A stretch of 34,202 nucleotides of DNA from JBFMDN01 sp040753915 (GCA_040753915.1 JBFMDN010000061.1:1-34202); one strand, 5' to 3'. Counted from the stretch's first letter, positions 1-8,791 are shown. Translations and numbers: made by a program. Notes: generated from the letters alone by a model not told the origin.

Positions 1-12
1 CATTACGCTCAT
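1..12 (-). CDS. start of a leftward gene cut off by the window edge
   Basis: An ATG on the minus strand at 12-10 is preceded at 5 nt by a good ribosome binding site, GGAGGT (complement of 18-23). The reading frame runs off the left edge after Met-Ser-Val-Met, so the product cannot be named. It lies about 340 nt downstream of the BKACE gene on the same strand and could belong to the same transcript. Confidence 0.4.
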
Positions 13-354
13 CGCCCACCTCCCTGAGCCGCCTAATTTGCCGGAAAACTTCTCGCTTGTCGCGTCTTTTTTGGGGCCATCCCCGAAAAAATCACCCAAC
101 CACAAGAAAAATGGTGCGGAAGGTCAGATGCGTGGCATTCATAGCAGTCGAAAGCCAATGAGCCTCCGGTAGACATCTAGTCATAATACAGGTCAAGCTT
201 TCGCTGCAATGTGCGTGGATGTCTGGACTCATGGCCGACACGATTGCGGAGCGGGAGCGACGCTTTCGCGAGGTCGTGCACGACTCGGTTTCCGAATCAC
301 GCTGGGGCCTGTTCTTGATGCGCTCCACTGTAGCCTCTGGAGCGCTGTCCGGGA

Positions 355-1407
355 TTACGCAGCTTTGAGCTTACCACCGGGTTTCCTCATCCCCAGCTTC
401 TGCCTGAACTCCGCGGGTGAAATGATTTCTCTTCCCATGAGCTCGATGATCTGTTTGAACATCTTGAAGTGCTCGACATTGGTCTTGATCTGATCGTTGC
501 GATGCGGCCACATCCATACAGTGTCTTCCATGCCGATACGAATGTTGAGACCCAGTAGGAGCGCGAAGATGGCGAGATAGCTCGAAGCTCTGCCCGATGC
601 GCAAACCACGATCTCGGAATCCTTGTCGATCTCCTTGATCCGGTTCGTGTAGTGCATCAGTACCTCAACCATAGCCTTTGGGTTCTGCATGGGAGACCCG
701 CCGGGAAGAGTGGGAAGTATAATCCAGTAGTACGGCTTCTCCAGCACACCCGTCTTGATCAGGTACCTGTCCGCGTTATCGATGTCTCCATCACTGTACA
801 CAGCGATCTGGGGCTTCACGCCTAATTCCTGACAGATCCTCGTCTTCTCGATCATGACGTGCGGAGGTTTCACAAACAACGTGTCCCCGCAGTACGCTGC
901 CACCGTATTGATCGGGGTCTGATCGAATAGACCGTCCTCCAGACACTCGATCATCTTGGGCCATTCTCCCGACTGGAAGGGGACCATGCACCCGCACACT
1001 ATCCGGTCAGGATACTCCTTTCTGATGGGGTCAATCACGTAGTGAAAGAGCTCTGGATCCAGCACGTTATACCCTTGTTCGTCCCGAACATGGATATGCA
1101 CGTTTGGCGCCCCAGCCTCCAGGCAAGCAAGAGCTTGATCTCTGATCTGGTCCGGCTTGATGGGATGGTTCGGGTTTCCCCTCGTGCTGTAAAAAGCCCC
1201 CACGATGGTCTGGGAAATGAAGACTTTTTGAGGAATATCCCAAGCCGGTTGAACCTCTACGCCAATCCCGTACTTTGTACCGTGAGGATCGACGATTTCA
1301 GGAAGCCCATAGGGGATCCAGATGCACTGGAACTCTTCTTTGCGTCCCAGCGGGTTGACGTCCTTCTTCCATTCATTGACCCATTCCCAGTTGACCTTAT
1401 CAGTCAT
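355..1407 (-). CDS. beta-keto acid cleavage enzyme (BKACE, DUF849)
   Basis: This is a 350-residue member of the BKACE/DUF849 family, which includes 3-keto-5-aminohexanoate cleavage enzyme (Kce). Family members are zinc enzymes that condense a beta-keto acid with acetyl-CoA and split it into acetoacetate and a new acyl-CoA. The sequence shows the metal-binding HIHVRD motif (His104, His106, Asp109), the GNPNHPI segment near residue 78 and the RIGMED segment with the likely third zinc ligand Glu294. I chose the ATG at 1407 because GGAGG lies 8 nt upstream; the open frame continues 102 codons further without a better start. About 65 residues precede the usual family start, so the N-terminus is longer than in typical 275-300-residue members. 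The real substrate cannot be read from sequence. The divergent neighbour is the PAS/LuxR-type regulator. Confidence 0.9.
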   Translation of the reverse strand: MTDKVNWEWVNEWKKDVNPLGRKEEFQCIWIPYGLPEIVDPHGTKYGIGVEVQPAWDIPQKVFISQTIVGAFYSTRGNPNHPIKPDQIRDQALACLEAGAPNVHIHVRDEQGYNVLDPELFHYVIDPIRKEYPDRIVCGCMVPFQSGEWPKMIECLEDGLFDQTPINTVAAYCGDTLFVKPPHVMIEKTRICQELGVKPQIAVYSDGDIDNADRYLIKTGVLEKPYYWIILPTLPGGSPMQNPKAMVEVLMHYTNRIKEIDKDSEIVVCASGRASSYLAIFALLLGLNIRIGMEDTVWMWPHRNDQIKTNVEHFKMFKQIIELMGREIISPAEFRQKLGMRKPGGKLKAA

Positions 1408-1502
1408 CCCTCGATCCTCCTTTTTTTCCACGGCCGGACGATGCCAGCCGGTATTGTGATGGTTTGAAAGCGGCGCAGATCCGTCGTCTTGCTCCATTCT
1501 GA

Positions 1503-1516
1503 GCCACCGTGGTGGC
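1503..1516. promoter_or_regulatory. inverted repeat between divergent BKACE and regulator genes
   Basis: GCCACC and GGTGGC arms separated by 2 nt lie about 100 nt upstream of the BKACE start, in the 359-nt divergent intergenic region (1408-1766). It could be an operator for the neighbouring LuxR-type regulator. This is position and symmetry only; a chance occurrence is possible. Confidence 0.25.
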
Positions 1517-1766
1517 AAGTCAATACCAAGAGAATATTGGGAAAATATGAGGATGGCCCTGTTACTGGGTGAACCCTTGATGAGGGGCGAGAACGAAGCG
1601 GTTGACAGGAAAGTTTGCCGCCGGTATCCTGAAACATGCAGACGTCCCAGGGGCCGGCAGCCGATGTATGCTCTGGACGCACGGGGAGAGACCGCCGGGT
1701 CTCCGCCTATCATTTACCTGACACGACCTCATCAATCCCCCGGGAACCTACTCGGGAGGTATCCCC

Positions 1767-2717
1767 ATGCCAAACATAATTTCCCATGAAGAGCTCCACC
1801 AAAGAGTCGTAGCGCTTCACGAAAGGGCTTTCAACCGCAAGCAGACGGAACGTAAGCTGGTTTGGGAGTCGTTACTCGGCGATCCATTCCTTGACCGACT
1901 GCCTGCCGGGTTTGCATTGTTCAATGAAGATTTTGTGTTGCTCAAGTGCAATCGTGTTTATGCAGATTTCATACGGCGACACACCCCCTATACGGTGGAA
2001 CAGGCCTTGGGAATGACTCACTTCGATTACAAGCCGGGAAGCGGTGAGTTCTCGTCCCCCTGGTTCCGGCATGTGAGAGATTCATTTCAGGCAGAAACCT
2101 GCTATGACTTCGAGCTTCGAGTCCTGAGGAACGGACAATATGTGTTGAGCTACTGGGATGTGCACTTATCCCCAATAGTGGATCAGTCCGGAAGAGTGGC
2201 CGGCACCCTCATGTATTGCATTGATGTCACTGAAAAGAAAGCCATGAAGAAGGAGCTGGCTGAGAAAGAGCAGATGTGCGCCTAGTATGAGCATGTCATT
2301 GAGGAAATGAAGGCCGCATTGAGGGTTCTGCTCAAGCTCAGGGAAGAAGATAGAAAGCAACTGGAAGAGAGTGTTTCCATAAACTTCGAACATACGCTTT
2401 GTCCCTGGATAGATAGACTCAAAAGAACCCGGCTCGACTCCGAGCAGAAAAGCTGCGTGGAGATGATTGAAGCGAATTTGGGTGATGTGACCGCTTCATT
2501 CGTGGCAAGGATATGCTCCACATCGTCCGGTCTCACACCTGCCGAAATGCAAGTGGCGCAACTCGTCAAGACGGGCAAGACCAGCAAGGAAATAGCCGAC
2601 CTGCTGGGTGTGTCCAAGCAATGTGTTGATTTTCATCGAAATAATCTTCGAAAGAAGCTTGGACTGAACAATCAAAAGGTGAATTTGCGAAGCTACCTGT
2701 GCTCACTGAGTCAATAG
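1767..2717 (+). pseudogene. PAS domain-coiled coil-LuxR HTH regulator interrupted by in-frame TAG
   Basis: One continuous reading frame of 316 codons is broken by a single TAG at 2283-2285 (codon 173). The first part (1767-2285) carries a PAS fold (about residues 45-155, with an FALFNEDFVLLKCN start and the ending VAGTLMYCIDVTEKK) and the start of a coiled coil. After the stop, in the same frame, the coil resumes (YEHVIEEMKAALRVLLK) and leads into a C-terminal LuxR/GerE helix-turn-helix (LTPAEMQVAQLVKTGKTSKE, then VDFHRNNLRKKLGL). This PAS-coil-HTH layout is common in Desulfobacterota regulators. The start ATG follows GGGAGG by 7 nt. The only lesion is the stop, so alternatives to a nonsense mutation are amber readthrough, pyrrolysine insertion or a sequencing error. 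If the stop is real, the second half could restart at ATG 2307. It probably regulates the divergent BKACE gene. Confidence 0.8.
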
Positions 2718-3211
2718 AACCAGAGCCTTGGGAAGTCTGATATATACGTTCTCGTGATCTGCACAGTCTGGCGATGGGTGGATAGGGCCGAAAATGACTT
2801 TTGAAACACCGAACATGTGTTGACCCGAAAGGAAAGGTGGCCGTGTGACACCATTTCTTATCATTGCCAGCAATGTAGCGAAGAATATTTGATGTACAAG
2901 CGTATTACAGCGCCATAAGCGAAGCACGTTGTCGCACAAAAAAGGCGCTCGGCACGGTTGGGAGCCTCAGAGGGAAGGTGGAGACGCGCGAGCGCGGCCT
3001 CTCATGGGTCAAGAAGAGGCTTGTCCCATTGGCTCCCTGGCGTCGACGTCCGACGCCACTGGAAGCGAGCAACGGAAAATGGGGATGGCCAGAATTTTGG
3101 GGTATGAGCTGCTTGACAGGGCGCGTGATGATGTGGCATCTAGTACAGAAACGTAGCACAACAATCAGTCCTTTGGTGCCACGGAGATCACTGTGGTGGC
3201 ACGGTCATGAC
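2718..3211. other. intergenic stretch with no recognisable gene
   Basis: No open frame here looks like a protein family and none has a convincing ribosome binding site. I see no tRNA-like fold or strong hairpin. It presumably holds the 3' end of the regulator transcript and the upstream region of the sigma-54-dependent activator. Confidence 0.4.
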
Positions 3212-3226
3212 TGGCCAGAGGGATGC
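3212..3226 (+). promoter_or_regulatory. weak sigma-54-type promoter candidate
   Basis: TGGCCAGAGGGATGC has the GG and GC dinucleotides at the 10-nt spacing required for -24/-12 promoters, but it departs from the TGGCAC-N5-TTGC consensus in both halves. It lies about 115 nt upstream of the response regulator start. Autoregulation through it is speculation. Confidence 0.22.
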
Positions 3227-3340
3227 ATGTTGCGCGGTGAGGCTCGCCGGCAGCTTGCAGACACTCGACAAAGTTCTATGGCGTTTCATGGACATCGGTC
3301 TGTTCCGGAGTCACAAACCATATAAGGGAAGGTGGGCCAC

Positions 3341-4681
3341 ATGACATTCCGTGGAAGAATCTTGGCGATTGATGATGAAGTCAACATCAGACGGTTCTTG
3401 ACTGAGGAACTGGAACAAGAAGGATTCAAGGTGGAAACAGCCGAATCCGGGGAACAAGGGCTCGCCTTGCTCGACAGAGAGAGCTATGACCTGGCCTTGG
3501 TCGACCTGAAACTACCGGGTATGAGCGGCATTGACGTCATAAAGAATATGAGAAGAATGCCGTCTCCACCTGAAACCATAGTGATTACCGGATACGGAGA
3601 TATCGACGTTGCCGTTCAATCAATGAAGCTGGGGGCGCGTGACTTCGTAACCAAGCCCTTCAAGCTGAGTGAGCTGATACCTCTCATCGATCAGGGGGTG
3701 AGGGAGAAGCGTGTCATTGATAACGAGGCATCTCCGTCTTTGTCGCCGGTTAAGCGGGAGACGCAAACAATTGTGTGCCGGAGCGCGGCGATGCAAGACA
3801 TCTACCGACAAATCCGGAGGGTTGCTCCCACTGATGCCACCGTCTTGATACAAGGTGAAACCGGAGTCGGTAAGGACGTGATTGCTCGTGAAATCCACGT
3901 CCAAAGCCGGCGAAAAGAAAATCCCTACGTGGTGGTCGATTGCGGCCTGCTCAACGGAAATCTCGCGGAGAGCGAGCTTTATGGACACAGAAAAGGGGCG
4001 TTTTCCGGAGCCTACGAGAACAAGGTGGGCCTGGTTGCGGCTTCAGACGGCGGAACCCTCTTTCTTGATGAAATCGGTAACATTGATTTGGAAATTCAGA
4101 AGAAGCTCCTGAGATTCCTGGAGACCAAGAGATATCGTCGAGTGGGCGATGTCTCGGAAACAAGCGCGGACACCCGCATCATATTGGCCACCAACATGCT
4201 CCTCACCGATGCAGCAAGAACGGGCGCGTTTCGATCTGATCTCTTGTATCGCTTAGACGTCGTGTGTATCCGCATTCCGCCGTTGCGGGAAAGACCCGAG
4301 GATGTCCCTCTTCTCGCTGAGCATTTCGTCAAGAGCCACTCAGAGGTGACCAGCACTCCAATACGCATATCTTCTCGGGCCATGGACCTGCTGACGCAAT
4401 ATCCGTGGCCCGGAAACGTGAGGGAACTGAGATCGGTGATATTCAAAACTATTGTTCTCGCTTCTTCGTCGGTTATCAAGCCTGAAGACTTACCCTGTCT
4501 GATCGCATCCAAGGATCCGCGCACAGAACAATTCGTAAGAAGCCTCGGTGACGTGGAAAAGGACCACATCGTCCGTGTTCTTCAAGAAGTCGGCGGAAAT
4601 CAAAGCAAGGCTGCCAAGATCTTGGGCATCAACCGAAGGACGCTCTACAACAAGATGCACAGGCATAACATCGTTTCCTAA
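3341..4681 (+). CDS. sigma-54-dependent response regulator (NtrC family)
   Basis: This 446-residue protein has the classical three-domain layout. The receiver domain (1-120) shows acidic Asp11-Asp12, phospho-acceptor Asp55 in LALVDLKLPG and Lys105 in VTKPF. The AAA+ domain shows Walker A GETGVGKD (172-179), the sigma-54 contact loop as GAFSGA (219-224, a Ser variant of GAFTGA) and Walker B FLDEIG (241-246). A C-terminal Fis-type helix-turn-helix (about 419-446) ends the protein. It should activate sigma-54 RNA polymerase after phosphorylation by a histidine kinase, but no kinase is present nearby, so it is an orphan here. I chose ATG 3341 because GGAAGG lies 8 nt upstream; the in-frame GTG at 3332 overlaps that site. 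Its targets are unknown; the alcohol dehydrogenase about 1 kb downstream is a candidate by position only. Confidence 0.95.
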   Translation: MTFRGRILAIDDEVNIRRFLTEELEQEGFKVETAESGEQGLALLDRESYDLALVDLKLPGMSGIDVIKNMRRMPSPPETIVITGYGDIDVAVQSMKLGARDFVTKPFKLSELIPLIDQGVREKRVIDNEASPSLSPVKRETQTIVCRSAAMQDIYRQIRRVAPTDATVLIQGETGVGKDVIAREIHVQSRRKENPYVVVDCGLLNGNLAESELYGHRKGAFSGAYENKVGLVAASDGGTLFLDEIGNIDLEIQKKLLRFLETKRYRRVGDVSETSADTRIILATNMLLTDAARTGAFRSDLLYRLDVVCIRIPPLRERPEDVPLLAEHFVKSHSEVTSTPIRISSRAMDLLTQYPWPGNVRELRSVIFKTIVLASSSVIKPEDLPCLIASKDPRTEQFVRSLGDVEKDHIVRVLQEVGGNQSKAAKILGINRRTLYNKMHRHNIVS

Positions 4682-5645
4682 CCCGAAATGCATTTCCTAT
4701 AGGCAATAGATGTGCTGACGCTCATCCCGAATTGCCCCTGTCATCTCTGAGGGTCTCCGCTTTCCCGTGGTTCGCAACCCTGGTCGAGCGCTCTGTTCGA
4801 CAGATCGCAGCGCGTCTATAGATACAAGCGAACGAGGCAAGAGGGGTCGAGTGTTCGGCGTTACTGCTCCCCCCCAACGAACCCCGTTGCGGTTACCAAG
4901 AGTTTTTTCCACTTCCCATATGTCGAGAACATCCATGGGAGGTTTGCAGTCGGTGGAAGGGGCGTCTCGCCCGTCAGTGCTGAGGAGGAGAAACAGGAAT
5001 TGTCGTTTGCAGCCGCTATGTTCCCCGACCGCACCTTTCAGAGCGCTCCAACACAAGAGTTGGTGCGACAGGCAACAATGTTGTCTTCCATTAATGACGC
5101 TACTGCCTCCGGTGCTTGGGCAACTTTTTCCCATCCTGCGCTCTCTCACCTGACCTCGCAATTTGGATTCTGCTCGTCGTGATAACCAACGATTGGGTGT
5201 GATCGTGTGATTCAGTTTTTTCCCAGTGAGCGTCTTTCACCGAGGCCCTTTGGTCTGCTTATTATCGCGATCTGGCAGTGAATGCCTTTGGGGCGTGGAA
5301 CAGCGGAAGTCTCCAAGGTATTGATTTCGCGTGCGGAAATGTGACCGCCAGCCACACATTCGGCTTCAAGAAGGTCAAGTCCAATTGAAACGGCACAGTT
5401 GTTGCTCATACGTGGCACGACGCTGTGAGAGGTGCTATCTCAAGAGGCACGAGGGGGGGATCGGAAGGGAGGTGATACAAAACCCCAAGACGCATCAGAG
5501 CGGGCCTACATCAGGTGCACTGGAATCGGCCCTTGACAGAACCAGATGACGGCTCTGCATCGAGCCTCAAATCATTCATCATTCCAGACGTTGGCTTGAA
5601 TCGGGGTCATAGACAACCTCGAGAAACGCTATAAGGAGCGGTGAC
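4682..5645 (+). other. 964-nt intergenic region upstream of the alcohol dehydrogenase
   Basis: No convincing gene was found. It contains one diverged copy of dispersed repeat R1 (4895-5020). I looked for a -24/-12 promoter before the alcohol dehydrogenase: CTGGCAGTGAATGCC near 5274 has the right flavour, but its GG-to-GC spacing is 2 nt short, so I do not call it. Confidence 0.4.
4895..5020 (+). repeat. dispersed repeat R1, copy A
   Basis: This stretch aligns with 8667-8791, 32094-32232 and the complement of 28527-28607. Shared blocks include ACTTCCCATATG..CGAGAAC, ATGGGAGGTT.GCAG, GGGCGTCTCGCCCGTCAGTG and TGAGGAGGAGAA. It is diverged by many substitutions and shows no open reading frame of its own. 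It resembles a non-coding dispersed repeat and not an insertion sequence. Confidence 0.75.
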
Positions 5646-6878
5646 ATGGCACACTTTGCGGACAAGAAGCGATCCGTCGGAAAAGAAAGAACCGAGTATC
5701 CACTCAAGATGATGCACGCGTACCCACGGATAATTATCGGATGGGGTGCTCATACCATGGTGGGAGAGGAAGCAAAGAAACTGGGCATGAACAATGCTCT
5801 CATCGTGACTACGGGTTTGCAGGGAACCGGGATTGCTAACGAAATCCAAGGGATTCTCAAGCACGCCGGTGTCAAGTCGAGCGTGTACAACAAAGTTACG
5901 GGAAATCCCAAAGACTACGAGGTGATGGAAGGGTACAAGGTGCTGACCTCTGACAGTTTTGATGGGCTCGTGAGTCTTGGCGGCGGCAGCTCAATAGACT
6001 GCTGCAAAGCCATCCGCTTGGTTCACGCCCATGACGGTCAGAACGTCAGAACCTTTGAAGGCGCTTTCAAGGCCACCAAGCCCAACAAGATTCCCCATCT
6101 CGCCATCAACACCACCTCGGGAACTGGGTCTGAGGCATCCTGTTTTTCCATCATCAATCATACGGATGACCTGTACAAGATGGCGCTCTTCGATCCCAAT
6201 TGTACCCCAAGTCTCGCCATCGACGATCCACTCCTCCATCAGTGCATGACCGGAGATCTTGCCGCATACACCGGAATGGATGCTCTTACCCATGCAGTGG
6301 AAGCCATCGCGTCTCGCCTGCTGGTGCAGTCTGCATACGGTCCGGGGTTGTGGGCAATCGGCGAAATTTTCGACAACCTTCGGGAATCCGCTGCCAACAG
6401 GAACAATGAAAAGGCAATCGAACAAATGGTCTGGGCCGAACTGGCGGCCGGAATCAGCTTCAATAGTGCCGGCCTGGGAATCGTTCACTCGATGGCTCAT
6501 GTCCTGGGCGGACGGTACGACGCACCTCATGGATTGTGCAACGCCATCGGCCTCGTCGATGTAAGCCGGTACAACTTGGGTGCCTGCCCCGGCCGCTTCA
6601 AGATGATGGCCGAAGCTGCTCATATCGACACGAACGGTCTGACGGACTACAAGGCGGGAGAGAAGTTCATTGACGCAGTGGAGCAGCTTCGTTACGAGCT
6701 GGGAATTCGAAAGAACTTCAAAGACCTGGGCTTGAAAGAGCAGGATCTGGACGTCTGCGCAAAAGGCGTTCTCAACGACATCTGCACTGAAGGCAACCCC
6801 CAGGATGTGAGCTTCGAGGATGCGAAGAAGATGTTTATGCGTTGTATGGGGGACCCAGTGGACTTCGGCAGCCGGTAG
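5646..6878 (+). CDS. iron-containing (group III) alcohol dehydrogenase
   Basis: This 410-residue protein is of full family length. It has the NAD(P)-binding LGGGSSIDCCKA segment (about 111-122), the TTSGTGSEAS motif (about 156-165) and all four metal ligands expected by alignment with FucO: Asp212, His216, His281 and His295. The family oxidises primary alcohols or reduces aldehydes using NAD(P) and Fe or Zn in the cytoplasm. The start ATG follows AAGGAG at 7 nt. The next gene on the strand, after 220 nt, is the mycofactocin precursor; mycofactocin clusters are known to travel with nicotinoprotein alcohol dehydrogenases. This enzyme may therefore feed electrons into mycofactocin rather than free NAD, but that is inference from position. 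Confidence 0.93.
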   Translation: MAHFADKKRSVGKERTEYPLKMMHAYPRIIIGWGAHTMVGEEAKKLGMNNALIVTTGLQGTGIANEIQGILKHAGVKSSVYNKVTGNPKDYEVMEGYKVLTSDSFDGLVSLGGGSSIDCCKAIRLVHAHDGQNVRTFEGAFKATKPNKIPHLAINTTSGTGSEASCFSIINHTDDLYKMALFDPNCTPSLAIDDPLLHQCMTGDLAAYTGMDALTHAVEAIASRLLVQSAYGPGLWAIGEIFDNLRESAANRNNEKAIEQMVWAELAAGISFNSAGLGIVHSMAHVLGGRYDAPHGLCNAIGLVDVSRYNLGACPGRFKMMAEAAHIDTNGLTDYKAGEKFIDAVEQLRYELGIRKNFKDLGLKEQDLDVCAKGVLNDICTEGNPQDVSFEDAKKMFMRCMGDPVDFGSR

Positions 6879-6923
6879 TCCCCCTGCCCGATGCGCCTGG
6901 GAAATTGTCGCCGGTGGCGAGTG

Positions 6924-6937
6924 CTCGTGATCACGAG
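6924..6937. promoter_or_regulatory. 14-bp perfect palindrome upstream of mftA
   Basis: CTCGTGATCACGAG is a perfect 14-bp palindrome between the alcohol dehydrogenase stop and mftA. Mycofactocin operons in actinobacteria are controlled by a TetR-type repressor (MftR), so an operator is plausible, but no repressor gene is visible here. As a short hairpin without a T-run it is a poor terminator. Confidence 0.35.
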
Positions 6938-7098
6938 GGAGTAGCTCGATTGCAGGTACAACCTAGCTTGCCCGCCCCGCCAACCCTTGTCGAAAGGGGC
7001 ACGCAAAAAGGGACCGTGCCACGGCCCCAAAACCAACACGTGTCGCCTCTTGGACAGTGCGGCAATAACAACGATGTAGCAACGAGGAGGAAGATTAC

Positions 7099-7233
7099 GT
7101 GGAAGATGAGTTGGTAATTGGCGATCAAAAGGAAACGAATAAGGACTGCGTCCAAAAAGAAGATGATCCCATGATCATGGAGGAGTACGAAATAGAAGAG
7201 CTCAGTGTGGACGGTATCTGCGGCGTCTACTAA
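7099..7233 (+). CDS. mftA: mycofactocin precursor peptide MftA
   Basis: This 44-residue peptide begins at GTG 7099, 8 nt after a strong GAGGAGG site. It is very acidic (the start MEDELV, later EEYEIEEL) and ends SVDGICGVY. The IDGMCGVY-type tail is the hallmark of MftA. In the known pathway MftC oxidatively decarboxylates the terminal Tyr and crosslinks it to the preceding Val, and the Val-Tyr unit is later released and made into the redox cofactor. Both terminal residues, the Gly-hydrophobic-Cys-Gly core and the acidic leader are intact; Ile replaces the usual Met. mftB and mftC follow at once, which settles the identification. It is short enough to be missed by ordinary gene callers. Confidence 0.93.
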   Translation: MEDELVIGDQKETNKDCVQKEDDPMIMEEYEIEELSVDGICGVY

Positions 7234-7269
7234 CCCGACGCCTCACCGAAATTGGGAGATCTTCGAGGC

Positions 7270-7299
7270 CCGCTCCCCTGCGTCTCTGGAGGGGGGCGG
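7270..7299 (+). promoter_or_regulatory. stem-loop between mftA and mftB
   Basis: CCGCTCCCC (7270-7278) pairs with GGGGGGCGG (7291-7299) to give a 9-bp stem with one G-U pair and a 12-nt loop. No T-run follows, so it is not a standard terminator. Such hairpins after a peptide precursor gene often raise precursor mRNA over downstream enzyme mRNA. That role is inference. Confidence 0.5.
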
Positions 7300-7341
7300 A
7301 ACCTTACCAGCCCGATTACGCAATGGTGCGGAGAAATGGAC

Positions 7342-7623
7342 ATGCTTACGAAATCAGTATACCACCTTCGCCACGGAGTACAGGTGAGATCGGAAAACTT
7401 CGGCTTGCTCTTTTACCACCACGCAGGCCCGAAGCTCTATTTCGTTCCGTCTCGCGACCTTATCGACGCGAGCTTCTTCTATGGTGAATCAACCCTTGCC
7501 GGTTTGATTGGTGCAGTTCGTGACAAACGTGGATGGTCGGAAGAGACGGCTAGGCTACGTATATTGAGTATTCTGCGCCTTCTAAAATCTCGGGGTCTTG
7601 TTTATGAGCAACCAGCATGTTGA
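7342..7623 (+). CDS. mftB: mycofactocin chaperone MftB (RiPP recognition element)
   Basis: This 93-residue protein lies between the precursor and the radical SAM gene. The stretch YHLRHGVQVRSENFGLLFYH followed by PKLYFV matches the MftB pattern, a small PqqD-like fold that binds the MftA leader and presents it to MftC. The C-terminal half is helical and ends LLKSRGLVYEQPAC. I chose ATG 7342 because GGAG lies 8 nt upstream; ATG 7336 is only 2 nt from that site. It overlaps mftC by 20 nt, suggesting translational coupling. At this length the family call rests on the N-terminal motif plus context. Confidence 0.85.
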   Translation: MLTKSVYHLRHGVQVRSENFGLLFYHHAGPKLYFVPSRDLIDASFFYGESTLAGLIGAVRDKRGWSEETARLRILSILRLLKSRGLVYEQPAC

Positions 7624-8638
7624 AGAGGGTCTCTCAGCTCCTGTGAACGTTACATGGGAACTGACGTATGCATGCAACCTATCTTGCGTCCACTGCCTTT
7701 CTGATGCTGGAAAACTGAATACGCAGGAGCTCACCACGGAGCAGTGTCGGGACGTTGTCGATCAGATGGCAAGAAATCGCGTCTTCCAATTGAACATTGG
7801 CGGGGGCGAACCGTTTATCCGTCATGACTTCCTGGACTTGATGGAATATGCACATACAAAAGGCATCGTCACGTGCATCAGCACGAACGGAGCTCTCATC
7901 ACCGATGATGCTGCTGACCGCCTTAATCGGGACCTTGTCTATGTTCAGGTGAGTGTGGACGGGGCATCCGAGTCATCGAATGACACCATCCGAGGCAAGG
8001 GGAGTTTTCGCCGGGCCATGAGGGCAATCGAGATCCTCACCAAGAGGGGTGTCGAGGTGAGCATCAATACTGTGCTGACAAGGCTCAGTTTTCCGGAGTT
8101 GGACGCACTTTCCCATTTGGCCACCGATGTGGGCGCAAAGTTTCGTGTCTCTCGTTTTCGCCCTTCGGGAAGAGGCAAGACGACGTGGAAGGAGCTCAAT
8201 GTCTCGAAAGAGCAGATGATCCTTTTCTCAGACTGGCTGAGCGAGCATAAGGAGGTCTCGACGGGGGATTCGTTCTTTTGAGTATCCCATGAGGATCGAA
8301 GAAGTCTTGGCTTGAACATGTGCGGTGCGTGCAAACTCACCTGCGCCATCTCGCCCCTCGGCCACGTCTATCCCTGTGCGTTTCTCCAGGAATCGGATTT
8401 CCTGGCCGGACAGGTGCCTCAAGGTAGTTTCCGCAGTATCTGGCAAACATCATCCGTGTTTCGCAGATTTCGTCAACTGGAGATCAGATCCTGTGAAAGC
8501 TGCACAAGATACGACTTCTGCCATGGTGGGTGTCCCGCGATTGCGTACCATACGCTCCAGAAGTTCGGGCTGCCTGACCCGGGCTGTCTGGCTAACTGCG
8601 TATCGCTCAAGTCTCCTGCCACAGCAGGCTTTCGCTGA
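7604..8638 (+). pseudogene. mftC: mycofactocin radical SAM maturase MftC, with in-frame TGA
   Basis: The frame matches MftC end to end. It has the radical SAM cluster motif CNLSCVHC, the IGGGEP segment, VSVDGASESSNDTIRGKGSF, then LGLNMCGACKLTCAISPLGH and a SPASM-type ending (CESCTRYDFCHGGCPA). MftC uses S-adenosylmethionine to decarboxylate the MftA terminal Tyr and link it to Val. A single TGA at 8279-8281 (codon 226) interrupts it between TGDSFF and VSHEDRRSLGLN; both sides are in the same frame and otherwise intact. Truncation there would remove the auxiliary cluster domain. The site is not a conserved Cys, and I see no convincing SECIS hairpin after it. A recent nonsense mutation, readthrough or sequencing error are the options. 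The ATG follows CGGGG at 8 nt; mftB overlaps by 20 nt. Confidence 0.88.
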
Positions 8639-8666
8639 CACTGAGATCAGTTTCCAGAAATCCCGT

Positions 8667-8791
8667 CCGATTCCCATGTGTCGAGGAAATGCATGCCAGG
8701 ATCACAGACCATTGGCACAGGCGCCCCGCCCCTCATTGTTGAACCGGAGAAACGGACACTATCATTGGCAACCGCTATATGTGCGTTCCAC
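8667..8791 (+). repeat. dispersed repeat R1, copy B (between mftC and mftF)
   Basis: This is the most diverged of the four R1 copies. Recognisable blocks are TTCCCATGTGTCGAGGAAAT, CACAGACC, GAGAAACGGA and ATTGGCAACCGCTATA, the last matching copy D almost exactly. It occupies the gap between mftC and mftF, and it lengthens the open frame in front of mftF without being part of that protein. Confidence 0.6.

Noticed and set aside
320..345. GCGCTCCA/TGGAGCGC hairpin just after the BKACE stop as a terminator
   Set aside because: No T-run follows on the minus strand and the loop is 10 nt; too weak to call.
219..368. 49-codon rightward frame with a helix-like AERERRFREVV stretch
   Set aside because: No ribosome binding site, it overlaps the 3' end of the BKACE gene on the other strand, and it matches no family I know.
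5270..5290. Sigma-54 promoter before the iron alcohol dehydrogenase
   Set aside because: CTGGCAGTGAATGCC has GG-to-GC spacing 2 nt too short, and this spacing is strict.
8282..8320. SECIS element after the TGA in mftC
   Set aside because: Only a poor CCA-GA/UC-UGG stem can be drawn, without the apical GU typical of bacterial SECIS, and the codon does not replace a conserved Cys.
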